From Onthophagus taurus (lineage: Eukaryota > Arthropoda > Insecta > Coleoptera > Scarabaeidae), in contig NC_091966.1 of assembly GCF_036711975.1 (NCBI RefSeq), positions 23,691,501 through 23,755,500 on the forward strand: a DNA stretch of 64,000 nucleotides. Reading direction: 5' to 3'. Each line of letters begins with the position of its first letter. Within the stretch, counting starts at the first letter, position 1. Of the stretch, positions 33,769 through 46,029 are shown in pieces. Both the position numbers and the translations under genes were made by a program. The notes beneath the pieces were generated by a model that did not search any database, had not been told where the DNA came from, and was given only the letters and a program-made list of their open reading frames with translations.

Positions 33769-35938
33769 CAGGGTGTCCCATTAAGCGTACGGAGCGGCTG
33801 TATCTCAACAACGGTAAGGCCTAGAGGTTTGGGAAAAAAATACTTATGAGCAAAGTGGCCAAGAGAAATAGCTGGAAATTATTTTGAAGTTCGCAATTCG
33901 ACCGCAGGGGGGCGTACCTGCCATAGAAAAACATAAAATTCCCGCTATCTCAGAAAGTTAGACGATGAGCTATAACTTGGACGACATCATGTAGTAGCTT
34001 GGATAATACCGCATCGCTTTTGTTTTGCGATATTTCTCATATCTGTCATAATAAGGGAGGGGGGGCTAATACGTTTTCAAATCTTTACATGTTAATATCT
34101 CCTGGACCATTCAACCGATTTAAATATTGTTGGTCTTGTTTGAAAGAGCATTTTATGCTCTTTTTAAAGATATTTTTAGTAAGACCGCTTGGTTTAAATC
34201 AAATAAGCTAGAGGGCGTTATCTGCAGCGGTTACATATTTTTGTGATTTTTGAAAAAAAGTTAAATGGAACGGTACTATTTACTTCACAGACCATTAATC
34301 ACCATAAAATTTGCCAAATATTAGTGAAAACCGCATCTCGATATCTCCATCCATTCTCGAATTATGAAAGAAAATGTTAAAAATTCGTATATCTTAATCG
34401 GATCAAGTTACCTTAGGAAACAAATAAGAGAGAACAAAAATTTTATTATCTAGAACCTTCCTTCACACTTTATCCAAGCTTAGAACTGCATCAAAACTAT
34501 TTTTGAGGCGTGTTGAAAAGCCAACGGATCAATGAAACATCAACAATGATAATAAAACAAAATAAACCAAAACACTTAGAATAACTTAAATTTTTGGCAA
34601 AAATAGCTCACTATTGTGCGAAATGCCTTCCATAAACCTCAATGCATTTATTTAATCTTGTTTCGACGAAAAAAAAAACGCTGCTTAAGTATCGGCCCTG
34701 GACACGTTTCTACTGGTATTTAGTGTTTTGTCATATTTTCCATGGTTATTGCTTTTTGTGAAAGCAATGTGGGTTTTGCTCGAAACAAGAATGCATATTA
34801 TGCAAGTTTACACCAGCTTGTGGACAGATGCTTCATGCATCCATGGCATTTGTGATAAAAGGTTTGGATTTGCCCAAATCATATTTAAAAGTCAATGGTA
34901 ATAGTTCAGTCTCTTATCATAATCGGTATCTGTTAAGGCCTGATGTAAAACAACGTGGTGGAGATATTATTCTCTTGAGGAATCTTGTGGGCAATTGTTT
35001 TCCCAGATTATGAGGGATCACATTGCGCACCAATGTGATTTACGAATTCATAGAGATGTCTGAATGGGCTACACGTTGCCAATTTTCCGTAATCGCTAAG
35101 TCAATCTTAAAAACACTTCTAGACAAAAATGTCTTTCTTTGTCGTAATTGCATTGCACATTTTTGCCATGCAGTTACATCGTATTCGAAACATTGAAAAT
35201 AAATCATCATACGCTCTATCATACGCTTCTGCGTTAGTAAATGTTTACATGTTTACAGTTACCATGGTTATGTGATTTGTTTTTCTCGATGAGGTAACTG
35301 GATCCGATTGATGGCACTCGAGTTTTTAACATTTTCTTCTATAACTCGAGAACGGGTGGCGATATCGAGATGCGGTTTTCACTAAAATTTAGCAAACTTT
35401 AAAGTGACTAAGGGTCTGTGACGTAAATAGTATCGTTCCATTTAACTTTTCTTTAAAAATCACAAAAATATATAATCGATGCAGATAACGCCCTCTAGCT
35501 CATTTGTTTTAAAGCAAATGGTCTTACTGAAAATATCTTTAAAAAGAGCATAAAATGCTCTTTCAAACAACACCGAAAATATTCAAATCGGTTGAATGGT
35601 CCAGGAGATATTAAAATGTAAACATTTGAAAAGGCATTGGCCTCCCCCTCTCTTATTATGACAGATATGAGAAATATCGCAAAACAAAAGCGATGCGGTA
35701 TTATCCAAGATACTAAATGATGTTGTCAAAGTTATAGCTCATCGTCTAAGTTTCTGATATAGCGAGAATTTTATGTCTCTCTATGGCAGTTACGCCCCCT
35801 AGCGGTCGAATTACGAACTTCAAAATAATTTCCAGCTATTTCTCTTGGTCACTTTGCTTATAAGGATTTTTTTCCCAAACCTGTAGGCCTTACCGTGGTA
35901 GAGATACAGCCGCTCCGTACGCTTAACGGGACACTCTG
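33769..35938. mobile_element. 2170-bp TA-flanked element with about 650-bp inverted arms, inserted in Penelope
   Basis: The ends CAGGGTGTCCC and GGGACACTCTG are inverted, with TA on both sides (33767-33768, 35939-35940). The arms (33769-34430, 35280-35938) match almost throughout, and the ends match those of the composite at 25710-30031. The 850-bp centre has short frames (34828-35013 +; 35040-35222 -) that I cannot assign. TA duplication and ends suggest the Tc1/mariner superfamily. Confidence 0.75.
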
Positions 35939-35940
35939 TA

Positions 35941-36850
35941 TATTCTGGCGAAAACCAACCACGGCATCATTTCATTCTACATTAAAACTTACCATAATAT
36001 CCTGGGGACTGGGGATCTAACTTCATACTTTTGATTGATTCAACAAACTACGTAGAATCTCTGACATATTATTCTGTTATTGCTGTAAAGACAGTCAGAG
36101 AGACAGAATCTTGACAAGGTGTTTTGCCGTCTGATAAGATGGAGAATGTATAGCGCTGACAACAGATCGAAGCGGGACATCCGCTTTATGGATTGTAGGT
36201 AATCCATTTTCATTCCATTTTTGGTGATATTGGGGCCTATACAAACAAATAGTATTCTTAACAATTCCCTTTGTCTACTGGTAAGATAATAATGTCTGTT
36301 TTTCTCTGATTATCCGTGCCCTTCTTTCGTTGATTGTTAGATTTGATATTGAGCACCTTCACTGATTTAAGAACTTTCGCTATATCTTGTTGAATTTCCT
36401 TCGCTTTCACCGCAACTATTCTGCGAACAGCCGCTTTTCAGATGATTTCTTCCTTCGGAACCCGCATCCGCACGACTGCATAATTTAACCTTTGACGAAC
36501 ACTGCTATTTCCTCCTCTGTTAATGGGACACTTTATCGGTTGATGACGACCGTTTCAATCTAGTAAGTAAAGTAGGAGTAAATCGTTGTTCCTCTTTTTT
36601 GCTGCTGCTTCGGAAATGACGTTGCACATTCTCCATGGTCATTTTATCTATTTTGTCTCAGCCTTCTCTAGCCATATAATTGGAAAGTGTCAGGTAGAAT
36701 CGTAGTAACCTCTCATTTATTTGCTGCAGATCTTGAAGGTCCTATGACTTCTTTCCCGTATTAGTGCTTGTTTTAACCGAATCAAGATCCTATGAGCCAC
36801 AGCAGAGTCGATAAGTGCTTCACCTTGAGAAAGGTTAACGTAATTTTCTT
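35941..36850 (-). pseudogene. Penelope-like element 1: N-terminal RT part
   Basis: In minus frames, pieces corresponding to the Penelope region before the palm are legible (the MKLD..FNVESL area near 36000-36080). The 36290-36780 stretch is nucleotide-similar to 55420-55990 in copy 3. Many stops and frameshifts. Confidence 0.6.
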
Positions 36851-37490
36851 TTAAAAGAATTATAATTGAAATCCGTTTTACCAGTTTATAGGTTTATTTA
36901 CGATTTATTTGTTATTAATAATCTTCAAGATCTCGATAATGTAAAATGAAAAACATTGATATTTTAATCTCCTTTTTGAATTTTTTGATAGTCTCTTGTT
37001 TATTAATTTAATGAGTTATTCGTTATTGTTCGCTTATTAATTTTGTAATTCACTGACCTTTAAATTCGGGACGGGTTTTTAACTTCCAAAATCCATTTAT
37101 GTACAACGCGGGTTGTGAATTAAGGCAACGAAATAAAGAAATTAAAAAAAAAAGATTGAAATGTAATTAAAATAATAATTAATATTATATATAAAAAAAA
37201 TTTAAACGTAAAGTTTTGAACATCTCTGAAGATGGCAAATAGCCGAAATTAGTGGGACTTATTTATATTTTAATTAAAGACTAGTTAAATGTACAAAAAT
37301 ATATATTTTTCTTCTTATTTTCTTTTTTCTGCGTTTTCGTAGGACGGCCAACCTGCAAGCGTTGTCTAATCCGTAAGCTATCAAAAATTTGTTGATGAAA
37401 TGTTGATAATAAAAATTGATAACTAGAACTAACACTTGCACTATCACTAGAACAACAGTGTACCTAAAACTAGACACTTTCGGGTTAAGC
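36851..37490. other. Penelope flank, no gene
   Basis: AT-rich DNA. A CTGAAGATGGC..GCCGAAA block at 37226-37255 resembles the hammerhead-like cores but lacks a proper cleavage triplet. Confidence 0.35.
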
Positions 37491-37745
37491 CGTGCGTGTT
37501 TTGAAAAAGTCTTCCGACATTTCAGATAGGTACCATGTTGCAACCTTCTTCAAAAACACATGAAAAACAACAGAACAAACTTACCAAATTTTTCACTTCG
37601 AACTTGTTTTTTAAGATGGTTGTAAGATGACATCCGAAATGTCAAACACATTCTCAAAAGACGCACGACTTAACCCGAAAAGTTTTAAATCCACTGTTAG
37701 TTCTAGTGATAGTGGTGTGTTAGTTTCAGTTTTAGGATTGTATAT
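37490..37745. repeat. Two facing Penelope terminal (pLTR-like) pieces
   Basis: 37490-37560 (minus) and 37600-37745 (plus) both resemble the 3' flank of the Penelope copy at 54240-54430 (GAAGAAGGTTGCAACAT.., then TTAACCCGAAA and TAGTTCTAGTGATAGTG). They face each other across about 40 bp. Each has a degenerate hammerhead-like core with base changes in CUGANGA. Confidence 0.55.
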
Positions 37746-38265
37746 TACATACAGGTGTCACGAAACATAACGTCAAGCGGACACCGGATGAGAGGCCAAC
37801 TCATACCTGTTCTGGTAAATACAAGAAAAAAATTCCATGTCTCTTAGTTAAGAGGTCTACCTAGCTGGCGAAAAATTCGAAACGAGATTCGCTCTTGAAC
37901 CCGCTTAATGCGGCAACACCGCTCCATGTGTGATCGGGCTGGCGCGCCAAGCCGATGGCGACTAGGACTGTCCGATTGTCGGGTAATTCCCCGACAATCA
38001 GCGACGTTGATTTTATTCTTAGTTGAATGCATTTAAATACGAGTCGGGGCCGCTTTTTGGAACATAGCTGTTATTGCTAGTATTTCATTATTATCAATTA
38101 TTGTTAGTTAAAATTATATATTTTCTCGAAAAGGGATGTTGGTGGATGCCGATCTTATCAGATTCCTCATTATAAAATTGCACAGTATACCAAATTTTAT
38201 CTGTATATGACAAATCATTGAAATTATTACAGGTAATCTAAACCTTAGCCATTCATTGATTTATA

Positions 38266-39513
38266 CAGGGTGATTTATCAGCTCACCATCAAACTTTGAC
38301 ATATGATAGCTAATCCAATTACCAAAAAAAAATGTTAATCAACATATGTCCTATTTTAATTATTTACGAAATTATAACACTTTAAAGTTTTCATTTTTAT
38401 ATCATAATTAACTGCTACATTTTTTTTAAAACACATAAATATTACAAATATTGTTCAAAATAGACTCCAAGCAAATGGACCATTATTACCAATCCACTTG
38501 TTTGGAAAATATTGATTTAACCACTCGACAACTACTCTTCCGCGATGAGGGGGCATCATCGTGCTGGTACCACATATTTTGAATTACATACATTAAGAGG
38601 TAGTATCATATCTTCAAGTAAATCAAAAAGTGTGTTGTTCAAAAAAATCTGTAATTTACAGCGTTCAAACGTCCATCAAGTACATGCAAACCTAGTAAAT
38701 TGTTGTTAAATAATCCACCCCAAACGTTGATGCTGAAACGTTGTTGAAATTTCCTTGGTCTAATCGCATGCGGATTTTGTAATGCCCAGATATGTTCAGT
38801 ATGGTAATTATTTATACCATCTCGTGTAAAACATGATTCATCTGTCCAGAGATCATTTGAAATGAAGTCATTATTTTGGGCATGTTACTACAATAACCAT
38901 TCACAAAATGCTAACCGTTGCTGATTATCTCCTGGCTGTAGAGCTTGAACGTTCTGTTTACGATACGGATGAAAGACTTGGCGATTCAATACGCGCCATG
39001 CAAAATGTTGACTTACATGTATGTTGTGTGCTATTCTTCGAGTGCTGATGGAAGGATTATCAATGACAGCATTAATTACAGCTTCTTCGTCCTCTAGATT
39101 AACTACATGTGGTCGAATAGGATTACCTGTTTCTCGAAGTCTTCTGAAAGAATCGTTAAAAACTGAATAATATGGCAAATGACGCTGTGGAAATCTTTCG
39201 TGATATTCTGGTACTGATTATCGAGTATTTAAATTGCAAAAACCATACACGAAAATTATATCAGCATACTCTTCGGTGCTGTAAGCGTACATTTTGAATT
39301 TCTTCTTGTATGCAATAATTAAACCTTACAGCAAACTCACATATTACAATGACAACTTTGTTTTTGTTGAATGTTTGATTTTACTGACTATTAATAAATT
39401 CGCTGCAGAAAACTTTAAAGTGTTATATAATTAAAATTCATTAAGATTTTTTTTTGGTATTTGGATTAGCTATCATATGTCAAAGTTTGATGGTGAGCTA
39501 ATAAATCAACCTG
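38266..39513. mobile_element. Nested 1248-bp mariner-like element D
   Basis: Inverted ends CAGGGTGATTTATCAGCTC and the complement of AATAAATCAACCTG, then a long shared ACCATCAAACTTTGACATATG. TA duplication at 38264-38265 and 39514-39515. It is almost fully occupied by a minus-strand transposase pseudogene. Confidence 0.8.
38470..39300 (-). pseudogene. Mariner-like transposase of element D
   Basis: From about 39292: MYAYSTEEYADIIFVYG, the ERFPQRHLPYYSVF block, then an intact run 39178-38888 with the paired helix-turn-helix (NPSISTRRIAHNIHVSQHFAWRVL) and LQPGDNQQRLAFCEWLL, stop. Further on are the first Asp (WTDESCFTRDG), HIWALQNPHA, the INVWGGL strand and the second Asp (QHDDAP). In-frame stops and a C-terminal gap make it inactive. 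Confidence 0.8.
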
Positions 39514-40615
39514 TATTTAAAGATTAAAAATGTTTACACTAGTTGTCATAATTTTTGCTCTGGTAGTATATGTGGTTGAAATTATGCCACCACTTACAGA
39601 AACACCATATATTATTATATGTATAAGGTGCCCATTATTTATGGAATATAGTATATATCTTGGTAAATGTTGACTTTATAAAAAAACATTTTATACAAAA
39701 GTTGTTTAACATTTTATTTGCCATAATAAGACAGCATTCAATTGTTTATATTTCAGAAAACAAATGAGCAACGAATAACACTTGAATTTTTTTTAATGGC
39801 AATGTATCCTTTCGTTAGGCTCATTTGATAGAGATTGTTTTTCTCTTTACGATGATGTAAAATTTTAGTACCCTTATATCAGAAAATTATTGAAAAAATG
39901 CAAAAATTGTTTATTAAGAAAATTTTTAGTTTTTTATGAGTTAATATATTTTTTATTATTTATATTGTATTATTTATTTTAAAATATACCTTTGGTAATT
40001 CTTTACATTTTTATTTTGTATTTATTTTAATAATTACTCTAATAGTAGATGATCAGATAATTGTGCATTCTACGTAAATTAAATGTTTAAATTTAAATTA
40101 ATGATATACAAATTTTATGATCTATCCGAAAATATTAATCGCTTCAGGTTTGTTTTTCTTGGGGGACACTACGCCGACGTCTCGGTTGCTGAGAATCCTG
40201 AGAATACCGAGCTCCACTATGTCTCGGGCAATGTTTGGGATGGAGCAATATTTGCGATGTTGCCGTATTTATACTCCGCAAGCAATCAAAACCGACCACA
40301 CGTTTTAAACCCATTTCATTTAAATTTGCTGCATTTAATAAAAAAATTGAACTCTTGCTAAAAAAGGAGTACTACAACACCCTTGGCAACTCCTTGGTTA
40401 ATAAAGATCACATTATTAAAAAATCACTATTAAATTGCGAACATTTCTAACCGTAATACTTAAAGATATGATCTACTGGTAAGATTTTTAACATTTTCTA
40501 AAACATGTCTATTATCGCTTAACTAAGGGACAGAATTTTTTCTTATTTTTACCAGAACAGGTACGGTTGGCCTCTCACCCAGTACCCGCTTGACGTTGCG
40601 TTTTATGGACACCTG

Positions 40616-41325
40616 TATATCTTTTTATCTTTCAGAGTAATAATCAGTTTGTCGCAACGAATTTTAGTTCATTTTATAAACTAAAATTTAGCAATTCAAA
40701 TTTAAAAGTAAGACTCGTCTATACGGGGGTATCATTATTTGGAAAGGTATTGAGACCCTTAGTAAATAAGAACAAGATTTAAAAAAATCATATCTGGTTT
40801 ATTTATAGAAATTAAGAAATAATTTTGACACAGTACTATTTCTGTACTAAGAATATACAATAGTAATAAAAATTTTATTGATATGACAAACACAAAGAAA
40901 AAAAAATTTTTGTAATAAACCTTGATTTTCTAACACTGAAACTTTTAAGAAAAAAATATATGAATATTAGAAAAAGGTTCAAAGAAATACTTAACTTCTA
41001 ATGAATACTGACTAGTTTACTGATAAAAATGAAGAAATAATGTTTAGATTAAATTAAAAGATGTCTTTTAAAAATCACGTCTTAAAAATAAATTAATCCA
41101 AATAATCTTTGTGAAAAAAAAGACTATAAAGTTTGTTTAAAAGGTTTCCTTTCGCGTGATGCTATTTCCAATAAATAAATCAATATAAATAATTTCAAGG
41201 CGTTGCAACTTATTTTTAAATGTTTATGTGTATTATTTGTTGAAATAACGTTTACTAGCTAAGTATTCAACTTAATTTACGTATATGGTATCCATGTGAA
41301 ATAAAATATCTGAAAAATACTGATA
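40616..41325. repeat. Duplicated 3' flank of coiled-coil paralogue B
   Basis: Matches 57600-58150 behind paralogue C over most of its length (GGGTATCATTATTTGGAA.., ..TTTATTTATAGAAATTAAG..), so the duplication unit included at least 600 bp beyond the stop codon. Confidence 0.7.
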
Positions 41326-42645
41326 TTAAGATTCACTGTAGTGTTCATAACTATCATTTCCAAAATTAGAAAATTCATTTGGTAAGTATTCACTATTGTT
41401 AAAACTTGTAGAAACACTATAAGAAGCAGTGTTATGAAAATGTTGAAGCATATTTAAAACTTCTTTGTTCTGAAGTTTAATGTCTTGTAGCTCGATTTCA
41501 AAAATATTCATTTTAGCTTCAAATAAATCAAATTGATCTCGTGATTTTTCGTAATGCTTTTCGTTAAGGCCATTTTCAATCGTTTCAATCTTAACCAAAA
41601 TTTCATCAAGAGTTTTTAGTATTTCGTCCATTTTTTCAGATTCTTGCTGGTATAAGGTTTCGGTTCTTTTAGCTTGAACAGTAAGATAGTTTTTAATATC
41701 ATTTTTAATAGTATCAATTTGAACAATAAGTTGATCAACACTCTTTTTTCGATTGTACTCATTTTCAATGGTAACGTTATTAATCAATTTTTTTGTATCT
41801 TCTGCATTATTTTGAATTTCAAAATTTAGCTTTGAAATTATTTCGTTTTGATTTAATTCAATTCTTGTTAATTGAGTAGATAGTTCGTTAATTTTAATAT
41901 CATTTTCTTTTATCGATTCTGTGATAATTTTATTTATACTGTAAGTAACAACCTCGCTAATTAAATTATTAACATTATTTGAAATGTTGTCATTTTTTAT
42001 TTCTTTTAATAGTTCTGAGTCATTTATTCCAACGGTGTTTGTTTTAAGTAATGTTTCTATCAATTCTCGATTTACACCAAATTTTTCCACAATAACGTAA
42101 TTAATAGCATGTTTGAGATCGTTTATGTCATCTACTTGTTGCTTATTTAGCTTTTTTAAGCTGTCATGTATCGTTAGAAGGTTATTCAGAAGAACATTTT
42201 GAGAATTTGAATTTTCTGTTAACGTCGTCATTTTATTTACGCTCCCAATAATTTCCATTTGAATGTTTTCAATATCTTTGGAAACATTGTCAATTTTCGT
42301 ACAACATGGTTGATCTGTATTACAAGACAGCGAATGGGAAAAATGAAGGATATCATTTAATTTGTTTTCAACACTAAAAATTTAAGAAAATTATTTTCTT
42401 AATCTTAAATTTGCCAATTCATTAAAGTACTTACTTTTTTAATACAGCAGCAGTTTGTTTGTCATGTTTAAACAGTTGTTGCTTTATTTTACCTATCGTG
42501 TAATGTTTCCATATAAAAATAAATATTACCACCGTTTTCAAAACTTACCTAATATAAATTCGGCGTTTGGATTTGCATTTATAAACAAATTAACATCAAC
42601 AACAATATTGAGAAACACTATGATTAAAAACACAATTCTGTTCAT
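41326..42645 (-). CDS. Secreted coiled-coil protein, paralogue B (400 aa, three exons)
   Basis: Exons 42549-42645, 42435-42492 and 41326-42373 (minus) give 97+58+1048 nt, exactly 401 codons, with introns of 56 and 61 bp. A hydrophobic N terminus (MNRIVFLIIVFLNIVVDV) acts as the likely signal peptide. GKIKQQLFKHDKQTAAVLKK is the short middle exon. Exon 3 has a Cys-containing stretch (SCNTDQPCCTKIDNVSKDIENIQ), then about 280 residues rich in Lys, Asn, Glu, Ile and Leu in heptad-like spacing, the family block VTIENEYNRKKSVDQL, and an acidic/Ser/Tyr tail. No catalytic motif or membrane anchor beyond the N terminus. Close to C, distant from A. Function unknown; the secreted-rod idea is inference. 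Confidence 0.85.
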
Positions 42646-42654
42646 TATATCTTC

Positions 42655-42770
42655 TAAAGACGTTGTTTACACTGGAGGCTAATCCGACTAACAATCGACT
42701 GAAATAATCGTGGCAATGGCCATAATAAGAAACAAAACCACAGAATGATAAGAAGAACGTAATAAAATTT
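42655..42770 (-). promoter_or_regulatory. Conserved upstream region of paralogue B
   Basis: TGTAAACA at 42664-42670 (TGTTTAC on +), 19 bp before the ATG, and CTTATCA at 42746-42752 (82 bp further), spaced as in A. A GCCACGATTATTTCAG block between them is also shared with C. Confidence 0.4.
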
Positions 42771-42879
42771 GTTAAAATTCGTCGCTATATACTAATTCTT
42801 TGATTAATTCATAAATAGAAATGAATTTTGAGCTGTTCTCATCGCTGCTCTCATCATTTATCGCAGCTCCAACATAAAG

Positions 42880-43194
42880 GTACACTTAGGTGATCATAAC
42901 TCATAAACAATGCACTCGGTTATCATGATCATCTATATTTATATTATTTAACCGTTATTTAACGTTTTTTTATTGAAAGAACGTTTTGATTATTTAACTT
43001 TTATTTAAAATTACAAAATTACATAAGACTTTATGAATACAGAAGCGTAACTCGAACACCGCGTTGACGATTGAAGTAGTTCGTGGAGAGTCGGAATTAC
43101 AATTCTCTAATATCGAAGTATTCACAGTTATTTATAACAATTAATTGCTGACGCTTCACATATTCAACATATTCAGTTCGTTCAGGTCATTACA
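42880..43194 (-). repeat. Probable 3' LTR of errantivirus copy 2
   Basis: On the minus strand a purine tract (GACGGGAAGAG) precedes TGTAGCCGCCCC at 43194. The downstream stretch has AATAAAAG and CAATAAAAAA signals. The distal limit is a guess; no partner LTR in the window. Confidence 0.4.
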
Positions 43195-43199
43195 GTTGT

Positions 43200-43520
43200 T
43201 AAGGGGCGGCTACATTTGGTAACTCTTCCCGTCTTAAAGTGAGCCAAGGATTGGGAGAGCTTCTCTCCGGGACTTGGGTTACTGAGTTTTCGCTATCCTG
43301 GACTTTTTGCCCTTTTCTAAAACAAACTAAAATAATAATTATGATAATTATGGTCACGGTTCCAATGAGCGACGTCATCGAACTCCCTAGACTGAAAAGT
43401 TGGTTGGTTCTGAATTCTCGTAGCCTCTGGTATAGTTCGGTGACATTGGTTCTTGCATCATTCAGGCCTTCTGCACACGGAGCTGCTCGTCATAGACGCG
43501 TATTAGATGCGATTGTAGGA
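43200..43520 (-). pseudogene. Errantivirus copy 2: env C-terminal part
   Basis: The minus strand encodes a hydrophobic Ile-rich membrane segment (near 43330-43370) followed by a short charged tail and a stop close to the LTR, as at the C terminus of F-type envelopes. The N-terminal part of the same gene lies at 46030-46900 on the other side of a Harbinger insertion. Confidence 0.5.
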
Positions 43521-43676
43521 AGTGCATCTCACGTATTTTTAAATGAAAACCTGCACATAACGACGCGATTTCGTCTAACAAGACACTTAAAAGCGTCATG
43601 CAGCGACGCTTCTTATACGCCTAAAGATCCGCAAACGAACCGATCTTAAAACGTATTTCATTCAGTACTTGTCAAT

Positions 43677-45458
43677 ATGTCACGTGATGAAGAGGATCTA
43701 CTTTTGTTAAATTATTTTCGTTCTCGTAAGAGAAAACAGAAATACAAGAGAAAATTTTGGGTGCATCCTTATATTCGCAAGAGACTATTTATTGTTGCCA
43801 AAGAGCTATCAGTAGACGACTCTAAATTTCAAAGCTTATACAGAATGTCTAAAAATACGTTTAAAGAACTTGTATTCATTGTAGGTCCCACCATTCAAAA
43901 ACAAAATACTAACATGCGTTAATGTAAGGCAAGTAAAGTAATTTATTTATTATAAAAACAATAATACAAGTTATATATTTAATTTTTAAAGAAAATTATT
44001 TTGGTCATTTATATTACTACTACAAGCAGGTAAACTTTCCAAATTATGACTTGTGTATCCATCCGTGATGACATAAATACTGGAAGCTGAAGACGATGCA
44101 ATACTAATCGGCGAGGGAGCGTGATTGCTTTGTGCGTTATCGTGTATTTAAAAATAATCTATAGATTGCTCTTGTTGCGTTAACAGTTCTAGCAATACAA
44201 GTGTTTTAATTTTAAATTGTCGCATATTTTTGTCTGATAAATTCTTTATGTCGGGTAATAAACTTAAAAGAAACATCCGTCGATCATTTTCTTTTTCCTC
44301 TACATGTCTTCTCTTTCTTTTCTTTTTTTCAATATTAAAAGAACTTTCTTCAGAAGATTTCGTGACGTTATCGTTTTTATTTTCTTCAAGCAGGGTATTA
44401 CTTAACTGAGGTTCGGGATTGTCTTCGTCGGTCTCTGTCACTATTTCACTTTCTTCCAACGAAATTTTTCCGATTTTTTCTAAATGCTGAATGGGTCTTA
44501 CATATGGCAAGACAAACTGCATAATGTCGTGCAAATAGTAAGGTTTTTTAGATTTTGCTGATGATCCACTCTCAGGTGGTTTAAGGCTGCGTACAAAACC
44601 ATTCCGAATGTTTTTCCAGTTGTCTTTACAATCTGCCGGTATGAAAAATTCGCGTATTTATAAGCAAATATAGCGTGCTTTTCATATAATATATACAACT
44701 ATTTTTTTGTTTTAGATATTTAGCTACTGGCTGTACATTTACTGCTCAAAGAGGTGAACGTACCGTGGGAAGTATTGTAGAACAAACTACAAAAGCGATA
44801 TGGAATGTGTTGAAGGAGCCATATATGTCGTTACCAAATACAGAAAAATGGAAACAAATAGCAAATCGATTTTTTGAGCTATGGCAGTTGCCAAACTGTT
44901 TAGGAGCAATTGACGGTAAACATATCTAGAAAAGCGCTAGGCGGAGTTTTTGATCGCAAAAACTGTTGACTATATACGATAGGATTAGTGGGTGCGGCGA
45001 TCAGAAACAAAAAAGTAACTAAATTATTACTTGCGATATTTCGAAACTTTATTGTTTCTTCTACAGGCAATTAATCATAGTTAAATGAAATCGGGGTAGT
45101 TGAAATACATCAAAACACTTCTTGACTACTCATTAAAACCAAAGGCATCTTTCGGGTTTCCACATTTGGTCGTTGGTTGGAGAACAATAATACTTTGCCA
45201 TCTTTAACAAAACTTCTAAACGACGAAAGTGGGAATAAATTCCCATATTATTTTGCAGCTAATAACGCATTTCCTTTGAGACAAAATATTATGAGACCAT
45301 ACCCGGAAAGAAATATTAACAATAAATTGCGAATTTTCAATTACACACATAGTCGTGGAAGAAAAACAATAGAATGTGCTTTTGAAATGATGACTCAAAA
45401 ATTTCAAATTTTTTTAACACCTATACAAGTCCGCAAATATGAAACAATTATATCATAA
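43677..45458 (+). pseudogene. Harbinger transposase (HARBI1-like), inactive
   Basis: 43677-43922 gives the N terminus (DEEDLLLLNYFRSRKRKQKY, FKELVFIVGP). The next exon starts after an acceptor at 44715 with YLATGCTFTAQRGERTVGSIVEQTTKAIW. It contains the first catalytic Asp in CLGAIDGKHI but meets TAG at 44927-44929. About 230 bp later 45177-45458 resumes with the C-terminal part (NNAFPLRQNIMRPYPERN, RIFNYTHSRGRKTIECAFEMM). The segment with the second catalytic Asp is lost and the first exon has a stop before any good donor. Confidence 0.85.
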
Positions 45459-45873
45459 ATATAACACAATTTCATTAGAAATAATGATGGCACATTATAC
45501 GCAGTTCCTGTAATAAAAAAGAATCCGCAAAATCCGAGAAAGTTGCCAGATATTGAAAATATAAATATCAATGAAACTTCCTCATCTCAAAATCTCCGAA
45601 ACTACTTAGCTAATTATTTTTTATCACCAAATGTAGCTTTACCATGGCAATGGAATTATTGTTTATAAAATGTTAAAATGAATATACATATAATATAATA
45701 ATATATAAAATAATTCTTGAATTACCTGTCCACTTCATTTTTTGGCCTATTGCAGACCAATCTTTTTCGGTAACATCTTTTCTAGAGTGTTCACATAATG
45801 CATAATTATATAAACATTGATAATTTTCAGTTAACTGAACAAGTTTCACCGTTTGATCAGTTTTATCTTCCAT
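44148..45873 (-). CDS. MADF-BESS protein of the Harbinger element (210 aa, two exons)
   Basis: Exon 1 45726-45873 and exon 2 44148-44632 join through a GT-AG intron (44633-45725) to exactly 211 codons. Residues 1-85 form a MADF (Myb/SANT-like) DNA-binding domain: VKLVQLTENYQCLYNYAL, KDWSAIGQKM, DCKDNWKNIRNGFVRSL, KKPYYLHDIMQFVLPY. A Glu/Asp-rich linker, a basic KKKRKRRH stretch (possible nuclear signal) and a BESS-like C terminus (FLLSLLPDIKNLSDKNMRQFKIKTLVLLELL) follow. In this superfamily such partners help the transposase bind DNA and enter the nucleus. The transposase gene's middle exons lie inside this gene's intron on the opposite strand. The frame is clean although the transposase is dead. 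Confidence 0.8.
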
Positions 45874-46029
45874 TTTTACTTATTATTTTATTTATACGGC
45901 GTTACCTCTACGCCAAGCGACCAACACTGCTGTACGCCGGCCGCTATGCAGCTTGCATGTTCAAACCAGATCGCGACGCTGCATCGCCATGTGCAGGTTT
46001 TCATTTAAAAAACACGTGAAATGTAATGA

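Larger units (their letters stand above)
37752..40615. mobile_element. TA-flanked element C with a nested mariner
   Basis: The left end CAGGTGTCACGAAACATAACG and the right end ..GGACACCTG are inverted, continuing inward for about 90 bp (AGAGGCCAAC..CCTGTTCTGGTAAATA). TA lies on both sides (37750-37751, 40616-40617). The interior holds element D (38266-39513) and 40083-40450, where overlapping frames of about 70-90 codons are open but unassigned. Confidence 0.6.
43528..46021. mobile_element. PIF/Harbinger element inserted in env
   Basis: The left end (CATCTCACGTATTTTTAAATG, then AAAACCTGCACAT) and the right end (ATGTGCAGGTTTTCATTT.., CACGTGAAATG) are inverted copies of about 40 bp. Inside are a + strand transposase pseudogene and, on the minus strand, an intact MADF-BESS gene. 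Harbinger elements typically carry such a second Myb/MADF-type gene. The terminal base and target duplication are not certain. Confidence 0.75.

Noticed and set aside
44148..44698. Two separate short minus-strand genes
   Set aside because: The 128-codon frame and the upstream MADF block are exons of one gene: 148 + 485 nt gives exactly 211 codons through a GT-AG intron.
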